This document shows, one piece after another, positions 20,127 to 30,085 of a stretch of 64,000 bases of DNA. Location: NCBI RefSeq assembly GCF_002079055.1, contig NC_047496.1, positions 124,001-188,000 on the forward strand, in the 5' to 3' direction. This DNA is from Saccharomyces paradoxus (lineage: Eukaryota > Ascomycota > Saccharomycetes > Saccharomycetales > Saccharomycetaceae). Both the position numbers and the translations under genes were made by a program. The notes below the pieces were generated by a model that was not told where the DNA came from, made no database searches, and saw only the letters and a program-made list of their open reading frames with translations. Within the stretch, counting starts at the first letter, position 1. Every line of letters starts with the position of its first letter.

Positions 20127-20828
20127 ATGTCCAAACTTTCGAAAGATTACGTATCGGATTCAGACTCTGACGATGAAGTGATATCAAACGAGTTCAGCAT
20201 ACCAGACGGTTTCAAGAAATGTAAACATTTGAGGAATTTCCCCCTCAACTGCGATAACAAAAAGAAATCTAAACAGCAACAGGTTTGGCTGATCAAGTTC
20301 CCATCAAATGTTGACATTTCTAAGCTAAAATCTCTGCCAGTAGATTTTGAATCCTCCACAACAATGTCAATTGATAAACACAATTATAATATCATGGACG
20401 ATACAGACATTGAGTCTTCGTTAACACAGGATAATCTCAGTAATATGACGTTGTTGGTTCCTTCAGAAAGTAAGGAAAACCTTAAAATTGCCAGTACGGC
20501 CAAAGATAATACACCATTACAATTTGACAAAGTCTTTTCTATCAGTGAAAATGCCAAAATTCCAGCTATTGATTACGTTAAAGTAAGAGTTCCACGTAAA
20601 GATGTTCCAAAAGTGGAAGGCTTGAAGTTGGAACATTTTGCCACAGGTTATGATGCCGAAGACTTTCATGTGACTGAGGATGTGAAAGAAGATAAGAAAG
20701 AATCAAAAAAACGTTCACATCACGACAATGAGGAGAGGTCTAGTGACAAGAAGAAGAAGAAGAAGGAAAAGAAGGAGAAGAAGGAGAAAAAGGAAAAAAA
20801 GGATAAGAAAATGAAACATAGGGATTGA
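20127..20828 (+). CDS. RPA34: RNA polymerase I subunit A34.5
   Basis: RPA34 forms a TFIIF-like heterodimer with Rpa49 on Pol I and helps elongation and RNA cleavage in the nucleolus. The 233-residue product has an acidic start (SDSDSDDE), a dimerisation module over about 25-140, and an extended, very lysine-rich tail (about 185-233) that runs across the polymerase and provides nucleolar targeting. The length matches S. cerevisiae. The tail is encoded by AAG/GAA/AAA tracts (about 20745-20815), which are likely to vary in length among strains. The promoter has RRPE and PAC sites, as expected for this regulon. Confidence 0.97.
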   Translation: MSKLSKDYVSDSDSDDEVISNEFSIPDGFKKCKHLRNFPLNCDNKKKSKQQQVWLIKFPSNVDISKLKSLPVDFESSTTMSIDKHNYNIMDDTDIESSLTQDNLSNMTLLVPSESKENLKIASTAKDNTPLQFDKVFSISENAKIPAIDYVKVRVPRKDVPKVEGLKLEHFATGYDAEDFHVTEDVKEDKKESKKRSHHDNEERSSDKKKKKKEKKEKKEKKEKKDKKMKHRD

Positions 20829-21114
20829 ATGCGTATATGCGCATGCTTGTGTGTAATATAAGATAAAAATGTGCATTTGTATGTGTCAGTGATTTTTTTT
20901 CGCATTTACATATATAAAAAGGCATTCTTGTGCTGGTGGGACCTGATGGATGTTTTGTGTGGGCAATATTACTATTTAGTTTTGCATACGTACTTAACTT
21001 TGTGTATACGATTAGAAATTTCAATATTTCAGGTATAACAAAAAACGTTTTTTTTTTTGGTTCTACAGCCGCCATATTATGAATATTATTATTGTGCTGT
21101 TTATGTGTTCTCAT

Positions 21115-22263
21115 TTATATTAGGTTCAATGGTAAGTGTGTCTTTAACTCGAGTTCTTCATCATTAATCGTCTTCAATATACTTTCAAGATCGATTTGTA
21201 AATCTTCGAAGATCAGCCTATTTTGGCACATCCGATGAATACTTTGAGTGGAAATGTCTAAGGACCTAATGAATTTGTATTGATCCATTATTGGTGTGGA
21301 CGGTTTCTTCGGTGACTCCAGCATTAGTTTGCTTTGTATACTCAATTTTACTATATCGATCAGCCAATTTTTGACCAACTTTGGTTGTTCTTCAACACGT
21401 TTCGAGATAGCTCTTAAAATACGAACAAGCAGGATCTGGTTTTGAGTGAAAGGGGGAGTTTCATTTTTATTGCTGTCCAGGGCAGCTAAATCAGGTAGTA
21501 GATGAGATTTTTCATATAAAGATTGATAAATCAAAACCAAATCGTTATTCCTCCAATTTGAACCTAAAATCTTAATGTAATGAAGTATTTTTTGTTGAAT
21601 ATTCTCTTCAGATACGTTAAAGGTTAGACATCTCCACAAAAGACGTCGCAGTGGAAACGGTAGATCACTATATTCGGAGAGCCAACGAACCTCGTAGTCT
21701 TTCCTTATTTGAGCATTATGCGTTCTATAATACAACAGGATAGATATCACCACTCTTTGATATTTATCAAACAACGCCTTATGCTCCCATACCTTATCGA
21801 ATTTATCGAACTTTTTCGAAAGCAGGATTTCCGTTATTTGACGCACATTATTTAACTTACCCATATACTGCAGAAGCAGTAGCCTGTCATATAAATCCTC
21901 GGATGATGCAGCTTGTAATTCCTTCGAGGAAGTATATTTGTTATCCGTTGCCTGCGTGACTATTGAATTCAGGTGTGAGAAAAGCAGGTCGTAATGAACG
22001 GCCACTTTTTGTTTCTTGGATTCTACTTCCGGTAGATTTGAATTCAGTATGCTTAAGATGTTCTCTATATGGTGGTTTTGAAGACTATTTTCTTTTGTGC
22101 TTGAACGGTTCAATAAAGATCCTTGTCCAGTAGGTTCAGAAGACCCAAACAAAGACCCCAACGATTTCATGGAACCTTTGGTCAAATACTTTAGAGTTGA
22201 TTTCAATTCATCCTCTTTAGACTTTAATAGTCGGGTTGTTAACTGGGAAAAAGTCCTTCTCAT
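21115..22263 (-). CDS. MRX5: mitochondrial protein Mrx5
   Basis: A little-studied mitochondrial protein found with the mitochondrial ribosome-associated MIOREX assemblies in S. cerevisiae. The 382-residue product starts MRRTFSQLTTRLLKS, a basic, hydroxylated, acid-free stretch typical of a matrix targeting signal. The rest is predicted largely helical, without catalytic motifs I recognise. The frame is open to 22308 but I chose the ATG at 22263, which gives the known length and puts the targeting signal first; the 15 extra residues are hydrophobic and probably not used. It converges with RPA34 over a 286-bp gap. Confidence 0.93.
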   Translation of the reverse strand: MRRTFSQLTTRLLKSKEDELKSTLKYLTKGSMKSLGSLFGSSEPTGQGSLLNRSSTKENSLQNHHIENILSILNSNLPEVESKKQKVAVHYDLLFSHLNSIVTQATDNKYTSSKELQAASSEDLYDRLLLLQYMGKLNNVRQITEILLSKKFDKFDKVWEHKALFDKYQRVVISILLYYRTHNAQIRKDYEVRWLSEYSDLPFPLRRLLWRCLTFNVSEENIQQKILHYIKILGSNWRNNDLVLIYQSLYEKSHLLPDLAALDSNKNETPPFTQNQILLVRILRAISKRVEEQPKLVKNWLIDIVKLSIQSKLMLESPKKPSTPIMDQYKFIRSLDISTQSIHRMCQNRLIFEDLQIDLESILKTINDEELELKTHLPLNLI

Positions 22264-22990
22264 AGTCGAGAAATTGTGTAAATAGAATTGATAAAATAGC
22301 GCACGCACTAATCCCTTTAGCCAACACGTTATCTATGTGTGTTGTTGTTTAGGGTTAGTAAATTTATCTTGAAACGCAGTTTATATTCCCACTGTTTTCT
22401 TTTCGCACAAACAGAAAACCGCTGTCACATTATTCTATGACAACTGGATGTCGGACTATCATTTTCGGTATTGTCATTGAAGTGAGAAATGTTGGAAGTC
22501 ACTACACCCCCTTCATGTCCTGAAGTAGACAGACGTTTATGTAATTATTTATATGTTTTGACACTACCAGCCCTGAGCCTGCAGTACGACAAGAAGAAAT
22601 TAATGGTACACTTCCGGTATGAAAACTTACTAATAGCTTTCGCTGCCTCATTTTCACTAACATACCTAGTATTTACGGCCAACAATAGTGCACTGTACTT
22701 TCTACTGCCTTTTATTATTTTTGCTCTTGCTTCTGCTCTTGACTGTCCCCATCTTGCTTCGGAAATTTCCCCATGCGCTGCAGGACAGAGAACACAAGCA
22801 TGAATAAAGCAAAAGAATTGTGCAGTCAAGTCCAAATCTGAATGGATAGAGGAAAAGAAGAAGAAGCTGCAACACACCTGACCGCATCAGCACCCAAAAA
22901 TACTCGCATTATCAGATTGAAACTATTTGTCAAAGCTTTTTACTCTATTTATTGAAACGCCAAGAAAGAAAAGACAATTGACAATAAAAA
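22264..22990. promoter_or_regulatory. divergent MRX5-IDS2 promoter
   Basis: A CCCCT stress-type element is at 22508-22512. A 104-codon ORF (22489-22803, plus) with two hydrophobic stretches is open here, but I do not recognise it as a gene. No TATA box or URS1 is evident for IDS2. Confidence 0.5.
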
Positions 22991-24400
22991 ATGGATAATC
23001 AGCAGCAGAGTATATCTGAGGATATCACTGGTGATCTGGCCGCTGCTGTGAGGAAATCATGGTCTGAATCACAAGATAATCCACTGTTGTTAAACTTTAA
23101 TAATTCTCCCATAGGTACTCCCACTGGGAGGTACTCCCCTGAACCAGAAATGATGATGGAGGGAAATACAATGAACCTTTCATCTCTTGCAAGAGGGTCG
23201 GCACAGCACCAGCAAAGGCTTTATGGATCATCCCAATCTCGCGAAAAATCTGATCAACAACAGCAGGATTACCAGTTGTTCAAACATCATTATTCTTTGG
23301 GGCAGGAGACGAGAGAATCAGTCTCAGATATTCTCAACGATTTGACCCTAGGATCCCCGGAACCAAGCGAAAGGGTATCACCAATAAAGCAACCGTCGGT
23401 GGATGTTCCACCCCTAACTACGAGGCGTAGTTCTATCCAGGATGTTCAATGGATAAGACATTTACTGAACCCAAGAAGTTCATTTTCTGGTGCATCTGCC
23501 AATGAACCGGCCAACTCTCCCGGTGATGTCCTCAATCAGAGCAGAGCTTGGATAACAATACTGCACGATTCATCTGCAGAATCTTTACAGGCTGTTATTG
23601 TGTTATCAGAGTCATTGAAAAGTGTCAATTCCCAGTATAATCTTTGGGTACTACATTCCAGTGAAGTTAACGCCTTTCAATTGACTCAAATAGGAATCAA
23701 GACATTGATAATAGATGAGTACATCAATCTATTCATGAATTTCGGGAATGGCTCGGGTTTTAGTGCAAGTTCACAAGCGGCCGAGACCAAGAGCGAATTG
23801 AATTTTAAATGGTGCAAGCTATTTCTTTTCTTTTCATTGATTGATAGGTTCGAATTGATTTGCTACTTATCGCCCACATGTACGGTATTACAAAATATTG
23901 ATGAACTTCTGGAGAGCACTGAAGTATCTGATGAGATTGATAATGAAACATGTGTTTTGTTATCGAACAAGGTAAATTACATCAACGGAGATCTCGCTAG
24001 CGTAGAGCAAGATCAATATCCCGCCGGAAATTATGATGAGGATCCTCAAATAATTATCCTGAAGCCAAACAAGGCGGTAGCAATGTGCATTAAGGAATAC
24101 TTTACTATCTACGGGAACGATTTTGAAGGTGAAAGTAAAAGATCGATGTTTCATCAAATGAACGATTTACAAATTATGAAAGCATTATTTGGTGACAAAT
24201 GGAGTTATATAGATAGTGGTGGCTACTGCGCTGTTCCAATAACTAGTGTACCAGCAGACAGTTTGAATTATAAGATAATCGAATTTAAAATCCTGAAGCC
24301 CTGGGAAAGACAAAACTACATCGCTGCTGGTCAACATCGAGAATCTATTATGAACAAATGGCTAGATCTTTGGCGAGACTTCCTGAACCAAGCAAATTAA
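22991..24400 (+). CDS. IDS2: Ime2-modulating protein / Hsp90 co-chaperone Ids2
   Basis: Ids2 was found as a modulator of the meiotic kinase Ime2, and later reported as an Hsp90 co-chaperone. The 469-residue product has a disordered Ser/Gln-rich half (1-180) with several S-P sites. From about 185 on it reads like a glycosyltransferase family 8 (glycogenin) fold: AWITILHDSSAESLQAVIVL (186-205) matches the first strand and helix, CYLSPTCTVLQNIDELLES (291-309) the DxD strand, IIILKP (354-359) the later strand, MNDLQ (390-394) the DQ helix, and EFKILKPW (431-438) the HFxGxxKPW motif. The DxD aspartates are absent, so it is probably not an enzyme. The fold assignment is my inference from motifs. 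Confidence 0.95.
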   Translation: MDNQQQSISEDITGDLAAAVRKSWSESQDNPLLLNFNNSPIGTPTGRYSPEPEMMMEGNTMNLSSLARGSAQHQQRLYGSSQSREKSDQQQQDYQLFKHHYSLGQETRESVSDILNDLTLGSPEPSERVSPIKQPSVDVPPLTTRRSSIQDVQWIRHLLNPRSSFSGASANEPANSPGDVLNQSRAWITILHDSSAESLQAVIVLSESLKSVNSQYNLWVLHSSEVNAFQLTQIGIKTLIIDEYINLFMNFGNGSGFSASSQAAETKSELNFKWCKLFLFFSLIDRFELICYLSPTCTVLQNIDELLESTEVSDEIDNETCVLLSNKVNYINGDLASVEQDQYPAGNYDEDPQIIILKPNKAVAMCIKEYFTIYGNDFEGESKRSMFHQMNDLQIMKALFGDKWSYIDSGGYCAVPITSVPADSLNYKIIEFKILKPWERQNYIAAGQHRESIMNKWLDLWRDFLNQAN

Positions 24401-24851
24401 ATAAAAACACAACTATTTCCCCGCACTTCTTCAATATTCATTCAAGGCGGTCCGGTACCTTCTTCACATCTAATTCATCATACTCCATAATGTGTTTCCC
24501 TTAGAGTGCAATTGTTGGTTGCACATTATAAGAACCAAAAATTAACTTTTTTGCTGAAAAATGCCCGTACGCCGTATTTGTAATCACTTTCTTTTGTATA
24601 CTACCATATAGTCATTATCCTTCTTTTATTTTATTTTTTACTTCCTTATCATCACCATGTCTAAAGTCCAAGGCTGATTTTGCATGTATATTTGCATTCT
24701 CGGGCGTGGCTAGAATTGGCCGGAATGAAAAAAACCATGTTCATGTCTTACTAATTAGTGATCGCTTCAAGAAAATAAAGCTGTATACCGCAATTGTACC
24801 TCATTTTATTTTCACTTTGAATCCCAAAGGTAACTATAATTCATTCTCCAA
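24401..24851. promoter_or_regulatory. IDS2 3' region / SFH5 promoter
   Basis: A typical gene-to-gene gap with T-rich stretches (about 24620-24645). No motif I would defend. Confidence 0.4.
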
Positions 24852-25736
24852 ATGAAGTTCAACAACGATAGTGAAAAGCAGGTGTTCGATAAGCTTAAAA
24901 AGGCAATTCCTGGTATTATCAAAGAAAAATGTGCAGGATACGATGAATTGTATGGTTACAAGTTGAATCCTGAAGGTCTGACCAAGGAGGAGGTTGAAAA
25001 ATACTATGATGAAAAGATTGCCGATTGCTTAATCTACAAACTTTGCAAAGCGTACCAATTTGAATATAGCACTGTTGTGCAGAATCTGATTGATATTTTG
25101 AACTGGAGGAAGGAATTCAATCCATTGAGTTGTGCCTATAAGGAAGTTCATAATGCAGATTTGCAAAACGTTGGTATTTTGACTTTCGATGCAAATGGTG
25201 ACGCTAATAAAAAAGCTGTCACCTGGAACTTATATGGTCAGCTGGTCAAAAAAAAGGAATTGTTTCAAAACGTGGACAAGTTTGTGCGCTACAGAATCGG
25301 ACTTATGGAAAAGGGTCTGAGCTTACTGGATTTTACCGGTGTAGACAATAGCTATATGACCCAAGTCCACGATTATAAAGGCGTTTCCGTGTGGCGGATG
25401 GATTCTGACATTAAGAATTGTAGCAAGACCGTCATTGGAATTTTCCAAAAATACTATCCAGAACTGTTGTATGCGAAGTATTTCGTTAATGTCCCCACTG
25501 TTTTCGGTTGGGTCTATGATTTGATCAAAAAGTTTGTTGATGAAACCACTAGAAAGAAGTTTGTGGTTTTGACCGATGGTAACAAGTTAGGTCAGTACTT
25601 AAAGGACTGCCCATACCAAGATTATGGTGGGAAAGACAAACAGAACGATTTGAACAAGCAAAACGTCACAAATGTCCATCCAACGGAATACGGCCTTTAC
25701 ATTTTACAAAAGCAAATCATTGAAGACGTTGAGTAA
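24852..25736 (+). CDS. SFH5: Sec14-like haem-binding protein Sfh5
   Basis: Sfh5 belongs to the Sec14 phosphatidylinositol-transfer family but is reported to be a haem protein. The 294-residue product has a CRAL-TRIO N-terminal region (about 40-95) and the lipid-binding-type domain (about 105-275). Residues H173 and Y175 in QVHDYKGV, reported as haem ligands in S. cerevisiae, are both present here, which supports the same role. It has no signal or membrane segment and is likely cytosolic or on ER/plasma-membrane contacts. The length is the same as in S. cerevisiae. Confidence 0.96.
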   Translation: MKFNNDSEKQVFDKLKKAIPGIIKEKCAGYDELYGYKLNPEGLTKEEVEKYYDEKIADCLIYKLCKAYQFEYSTVVQNLIDILNWRKEFNPLSCAYKEVHNADLQNVGILTFDANGDANKKAVTWNLYGQLVKKKELFQNVDKFVRYRIGLMEKGLSLLDFTGVDNSYMTQVHDYKGVSVWRMDSDIKNCSKTVIGIFQKYYPELLYAKYFVNVPTVFGWVYDLIKKFVDETTRKKFVVLTDGNKLGQYLKDCPYQDYGGKDKQNDLNKQNVTNVHPTEYGLYILQKQIIEDVE

Positions 25737-26050
25737 TTGGTCGCCATACTGTAACACTACCCCCATAAAATAATTCTATAATAATTTCTTGATTTTGCCT
25801 TGTATTCAGGTAAATCACCATCAAACTGTATTATCTCTTTTATACCTTTATTATATATACCTTAGAAAACACCGTACGGAACGAAGGGGCTGCAGAAATG
25901 TTCTAGAAGATAATGGCAATAATAGGGATACAGGTCGATCAGATCCGCCTATATAAAAGACAACGCACCGACCGTGGACAAGAACGCAGACAGACGTGTT
26001 TACTGGCGACGGAGAGTAAACAGAATAAGAGATAAGATAACAAGAACAAG
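25737..26050 (+). promoter_or_regulatory. SFH5 3' region / ROQ1 promoter
   Basis: A stress element AGGGG lies at 25885-25889 and a strong TATATAAAA at 25950-25958, about 95 bp before the ROQ1 ATG. A single STRE with a good TATA box fits a stress-induced gene. SFH5 termination signals probably lie around 25770-25860. Confidence 0.65.
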
Positions 26051-26371
26051 ATGTTAAGGAAGGGAACTTCAACAATATATAGGACACACAAAAAAACCAA
26101 TAGCAGCATACTCAGGAGCCAGCGAGACCAGACTAAGGTGGATTCGTTGGTAGAAGAATCTCCCATGGGTGATTTTGGGATCCATAACCAGCCTACACAG
26201 CCTGGGGTGATATACTACTTTGTTGAACTGACTAATTTAGGCATACAGGAGAACACAAGCAGCAATAACAATAACAATAACAACCATAGCGACGATGAAA
26301 ACGGTGGTCGATACGGCCACGGTAGCAGTTTAGGTGGAGATGTCCATTCTCACCGTTGTTCATCTACTTAA
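26051..26371 (+). CDS. ROQ1: Ubr1 regulator Roq1
   Basis: Roq1 is a stress-induced hydrophilin-like protein. After cleavage by the protease Ynm3 it binds Ubr1 through a new N-terminal arginine and redirects Ubr1 to misfolded proteins (SHRED). The 106-residue product keeps the cleavage context, with L21-R22 in SSILRSQRD, so a processed form starting with R22 can be made. The rest is polar and disordered, with an Asn run (about 71-77) and Gly/His-rich end. I recall 104 residues in S. cerevisiae; the Asn run is the likely place of the difference. STRE and TATA elements lie upstream. Confidence 0.95.
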   Translation: MLRKGTSTIYRTHKKTNSSILRSQRDQTKVDSLVEESPMGDFGIHNQPTQPGVIYYFVELTNLGIQENTSSNNNNNNNHSDDENGGRYGHGSSLGGDVHSHRCSST

Positions 26372-26802
26372 GCATTATAAAGCATATCTAACAATATCAT
26401 TCGGGTTATACTGGATAACCCACACGCGGATGCGGGGTTGTAACGATTGTGCGCAATTCATAACGTGCCACAGATGATAGCACTACGGAAGGACAGCGGG
26501 ACTTTAGTGATTTATTAGTTTCTGTGCATAAAGTGTATAGTATATTCACACAAATGTATACATATATATATATTATTGGAATACAGAAATCTACAGGTGT
26601 ACTGTACAATATAGCTCTCTCGGGGGCCCTTTTTAAGTGCTATTGTTTTAACTAAAGAGTCACCCGGTTTCCCGCGCCAAAGTTTCCATCTTATGCCAAA
26701 TTTCAGAGGATAAAATCGCTAATTCTCATCAAAAGATAGAAACTGTGAAAGAATCAAGTTCAGAAGAAAGCGTTTCGCAAAAATAGAGTACACAGGAGCG
26801 TC
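26372..26802. promoter_or_regulatory. ROQ1 3' region / TIM17 promoter
   Basis: ACATATATATATATTA at about 26560-26575 may serve ROQ1 polyadenylation. The TIM17 side has a short GC-rich stretch (GTTTCCCGCGCC, about 26668-26679), but I cannot assign it to a factor with confidence. Confidence 0.4.
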
Positions 26803-27279
26803 ATGTCAGCCGATCATTCGAGAGATCCATGTCCTATAGTCATATTAAACGATTTTGGTGGTGCCTTTGCCATGGGTGCTATTGGTGGTGTTGTTTGGCA
26901 TGGGATTAAAGGTTTTAGAAATTCGCCATTAGGTGAACGTGGTTCAGGAGCTGTGAGCGCGATCAAAGCGCGTGCTCCTGTGCTGGGTGGTAACTTTGGT
27001 GTTTGGGGTGGTTTGTTTTCTACGTTTGATTGCGCTGTGAAAGCCGTCAGAAAGAGAGAAGATCCATGGAATGCTATCATTGCAGGGTTTTTCACTGGTG
27101 GCGCTTTGGCTGTGAGAGGTGGTTGGAGACATACAAGGAACAGTTCTATCACATGTGCTTGTTTGTTGGGTGTGATTGAAGGTGTGGGGCTAATGTTCCA
27201 GAGATATGCTGCTTGGCAAGCTAAGCCTATGGCTCCTCCTTTGCCTGAGGCTCCTCCCTCTCAACCTCTACAGGCTTAA
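26803..27279 (+). CDS. TIM17: TIM23 complex subunit Tim17
   Basis: Tim17 is an essential core of the inner-membrane TIM23 translocase that imports presequence proteins and works with Tim23. The 158-residue product has an acidic-residue-bearing N-terminus (SADHSRDPC) with D4, D8 and C10; C10 and C77 form the known disulphide. Four membrane segments carry glycine-rich GxxxG faces (about 17-34, 60-78, 88-105, 115-131), and the tail is proline-rich. All match the family and the length is the usual one. The start is supported by the essential N-terminal acidic motif. Confidence 0.98.
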   Translation: MSADHSRDPCPIVILNDFGGAFAMGAIGGVVWHGIKGFRNSPLGERGSGAVSAIKARAPVLGGNFGVWGGLFSTFDCAVKAVRKREDPWNAIIAGFFTGGALAVRGGWRHTRNSSITCACLLGVIEGVGLMFQRYAAWQAKPMAPPLPEAPPSQPLQA

Positions 27280-27676
27280 ACGATAGAGGTACCATATATG
27301 AGTCATTTTTCATTTCCGTGAAAGTAGCCTTATTCGGCACATTCTTTGTTACACGAATGTTGTATTGCACTAGCTTTCTTTACGTTTTCACCTTATTTTC
27401 AGCCTTCCTTTTAAGATCGCCAACCATTCCCCCAACCATGTATATACTATGTATTAAAAAAGTATCATATTTTACCTCTGAAGAGAAAATAATAACAGGC
27501 CAAAAAAATGGCGTAGAAACTTTATAATGTTACTTTATTAATTGTAATGACTATACGTATAAGGAAAATTAAGAAAAGGCAAATTTCATATACATTTGAT
27601 GTACGGTATCAGCACTAAACTGTAATAAAAGGGAAAAGGAGGGGGTAGCGAGAGAAAAGTCAAACAAAACAATGAT
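27280..27676. other. convergent TIM17-YAK1 intergenic region
   Basis: The 3' ends of two convergent genes. The AT-rich stretch 27510-27600 (TTTATAATGTTACTTTATTAATTG at about 27519) is a likely shared termination zone. A short ORF at 27318-27527 is not convincing. Confidence 0.45.
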
Positions 27677-29863
27677 CTATTCTTCGACAATGTGAAGCTT
27701 ATTAAATGCACTTGTTGGCCCTTCTTGGACAGAATGAGTTACAGCATAATCATTAGGAATGTCGCTAGATACGTTCTCCTTCCTCTTACTGATAGCACCA
27801 ATATCGACACTATCAGTGCCGCCAGTGGCAGAACTAGAATTGTAGACATAATTGCGGTTTGCGTTGTTTTTAGAGTCCCTCGTGCTTCTGTGATCGTTTT
27901 GCCGACCTTTTGTATTATCATGTTTTTCTGATGGCCCTGGTAAAGACGATCCTGGAGGGAACCACTCACCTGTGAATTCCTGCTTTGTTATGAAAGGATG
28001 TAGCATGGCTTGCTGTGGTGTCCACCTTTCCAATGGATTTAAATTAAGCACACCACTTAAAAAATGAATTAAGCATTCCCTACTCTGCATTTCTTGGTCA
28101 ATAAGTTCCTGTGAGTTTTGTATGCTTTTAGGATATCTGTAGTTTCTAATAATATCTGGCAGCCTTTTCCACTTAAAATATTGCTTACTGGGCTTTTCTA
28201 CTATATTGTATTCCCTGCAAAACTCTTCAATGGTTTTCATACGATGCTTTTGTGTAGAGGCAGCACTTTCTTCTGGTGTCAATTTTTTCATGAATTTTCC
28301 AGAGTTTTTACCCATATCTATCATCCACGATGGAGGATATCCAAGCGTGTCTATTATCCTTGTTAATTGATTATATTCAGAAGCACCTGGAAAAATCGGT
28401 ATACCCAAGAACAATTCAGCAACAATGCAACCCAAGGACCACATGTCAATACTGGTCGAATAAGGGATGCCTAGTATAATCTCAGGAGCTCGATAAAACC
28501 TGGATTGGATATATGTATAAACGGTTCTTGCCTCTTCGCAAGATGAACCGAAATCGATAATTTTCAATTCCGGTTTATCCGGTGCGCAGAGTAAAATATT
28601 CTCTGGCTTCAAATCGCAATGAATCAGTTTACTTTCCTTCAAAACGCATAACGAATCTAATATTTGGGTGGTAAATGTTCTGATGAGTTGTATAGACAGT
28701 CCATGAAATTTGTTTTGTTTTAACAACTCATACAAATTATTGCTTAGCAACTCAAACACCAAACATAAGTGGTTCTTGTGGACAAAGGAGTCATGCATTC
28801 TTAAAAAATGGTGTTTGTTAGCTGGGTCTATCTTTTGGTTCAGCAACTCTAAAATTTTGGCTTCCGTTATACTTTGGGTCAAATACTCTGTTCTCGATTT
28901 AACTACTTTTACAGCCAATATTTCCTTGGTCAGCAAATTTTGACACTTGACCACTTGGCCGAATGTACCTTGACCTAAAATGTCAAGCACGAGGTACTTT
29001 CTGTTCTGTTCTACACCCAAAACGTCATTTACATAGAGAATATAGTCACTGTTTATGTTGTCAAATCCGTTGTTACATTTTCCCTCGCTGGGTTTCGTGA
29101 GTACTCTCTTAGGGTTTTTAGACGTTTGATAGGTAAATTCGGGAGAGCATAAGGAATATGTAGTAATCAGGCTTTTTGTGACACTAACTAAGGGGGATAT
29201 TGTCTTAGAATTAAGTGACGCACGTCTAAACTTTGGAGTAGCATTTAAGACGGGTTGAAGATCGTTTTTAGAATTGCAAGGTTGCATCTGAGGAATAGAT
29301 AATTTTTGAGCTTGTACCTCATCTCTTCGTAACTGCTTAAAAGGGGGCTGTAATGGGGGACTTGTACTCGGAGGATACGCACTGAGCCTCCTGTAAGGTG
29401 ACATGACTGGTATGGAGTTTGTTCCTTGATTAGCATTTGAATTGAGCGAAGAAAAATTGGACGAATAATTTGTTGCAGCTAGACTCTGCCTTCTTTGAAA
29501 CTCTTGACGATCATAAAGAGAGGGCACGAACCTAGATCCAAACTGGGAAGAAGGGATAGCGCCCTGCTGGTATGCATGTTGTTGCTGCTGTTGATAACCG
29601 GAAGGATACTGGCCACTGGTACTTCCTGCTAGATTCGTATTAGAGTTCGTGTAAGCGGGATAGCTGTCGTACTGGAAAGGATTCGGGGCAGGCGCCCTGG
29701 CCGGGGGTACAACAAGACTAGATTTACGTCGTCTGTATGCATCTAAACTTTCATTACTGTTTAAATCATCGTATTGTGGGGGATACACCAGGTTTTGTTG
29801 AGAATTAGTTACTTTTTCCTCATTCCAAGGGTTAACAAAAAAAAATTGGGAATTTTGTTGTTG

Positions 29864-29900
<37 letters not shown>

Positions 29901-30085
29901 GGAGGTCTTTGAGAACCTTGATTCACGTATGATGGGTTCCATATACTTCTTCCAGAATGCCTATCGTCCGGGCTTGCTCTACCCGAGCCCATACTAGCAT
30001 CACTGTGGGTAACTAGGGTCGGGCTCAGAGAGTTATTCATATTGCTATTGGTGCTAGACGAGTCGTTATTATTGGATGAATTCAT
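27677..30085 (-). CDS. YAK1: DYRK-family kinase Yak1
   Basis: Yak1 is a growth-restraining Ser/Thr kinase of the glucose-sensing and PKA/TOR network. It moves to the nucleus on starvation and acts on Pop2, Msn2, Hsf1 and others. The 802-residue product has a long disordered N-terminus with S-P sites, a poly-Gln tract of about 15 (29855-29899) and a second Gln run. The kinase domain spans about 364-699, with GQGTFGQV, the ATP lysine in [15 protein letters not shown], and the DYRK activation-loop [13 protein letters not shown], whose tyrosine is self-phosphorylated. The tail is disordered. I recall 807 residues in S. cerevisiae; the Gln tract is the likely source of the difference. STREs lie upstream. 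Confidence 0.97.
29855..29899 (-). repeat. CAG/CAA trinucleotide run (poly-Gln) in YAK1
   Basis: About 15 consecutive glutamine codons, mostly CAG with a few CAA at the 3' end of the coding run. A second short CAG/CAA cluster is near 29579-29594. Runs of this kind vary in length between strains. Confidence 0.9.
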
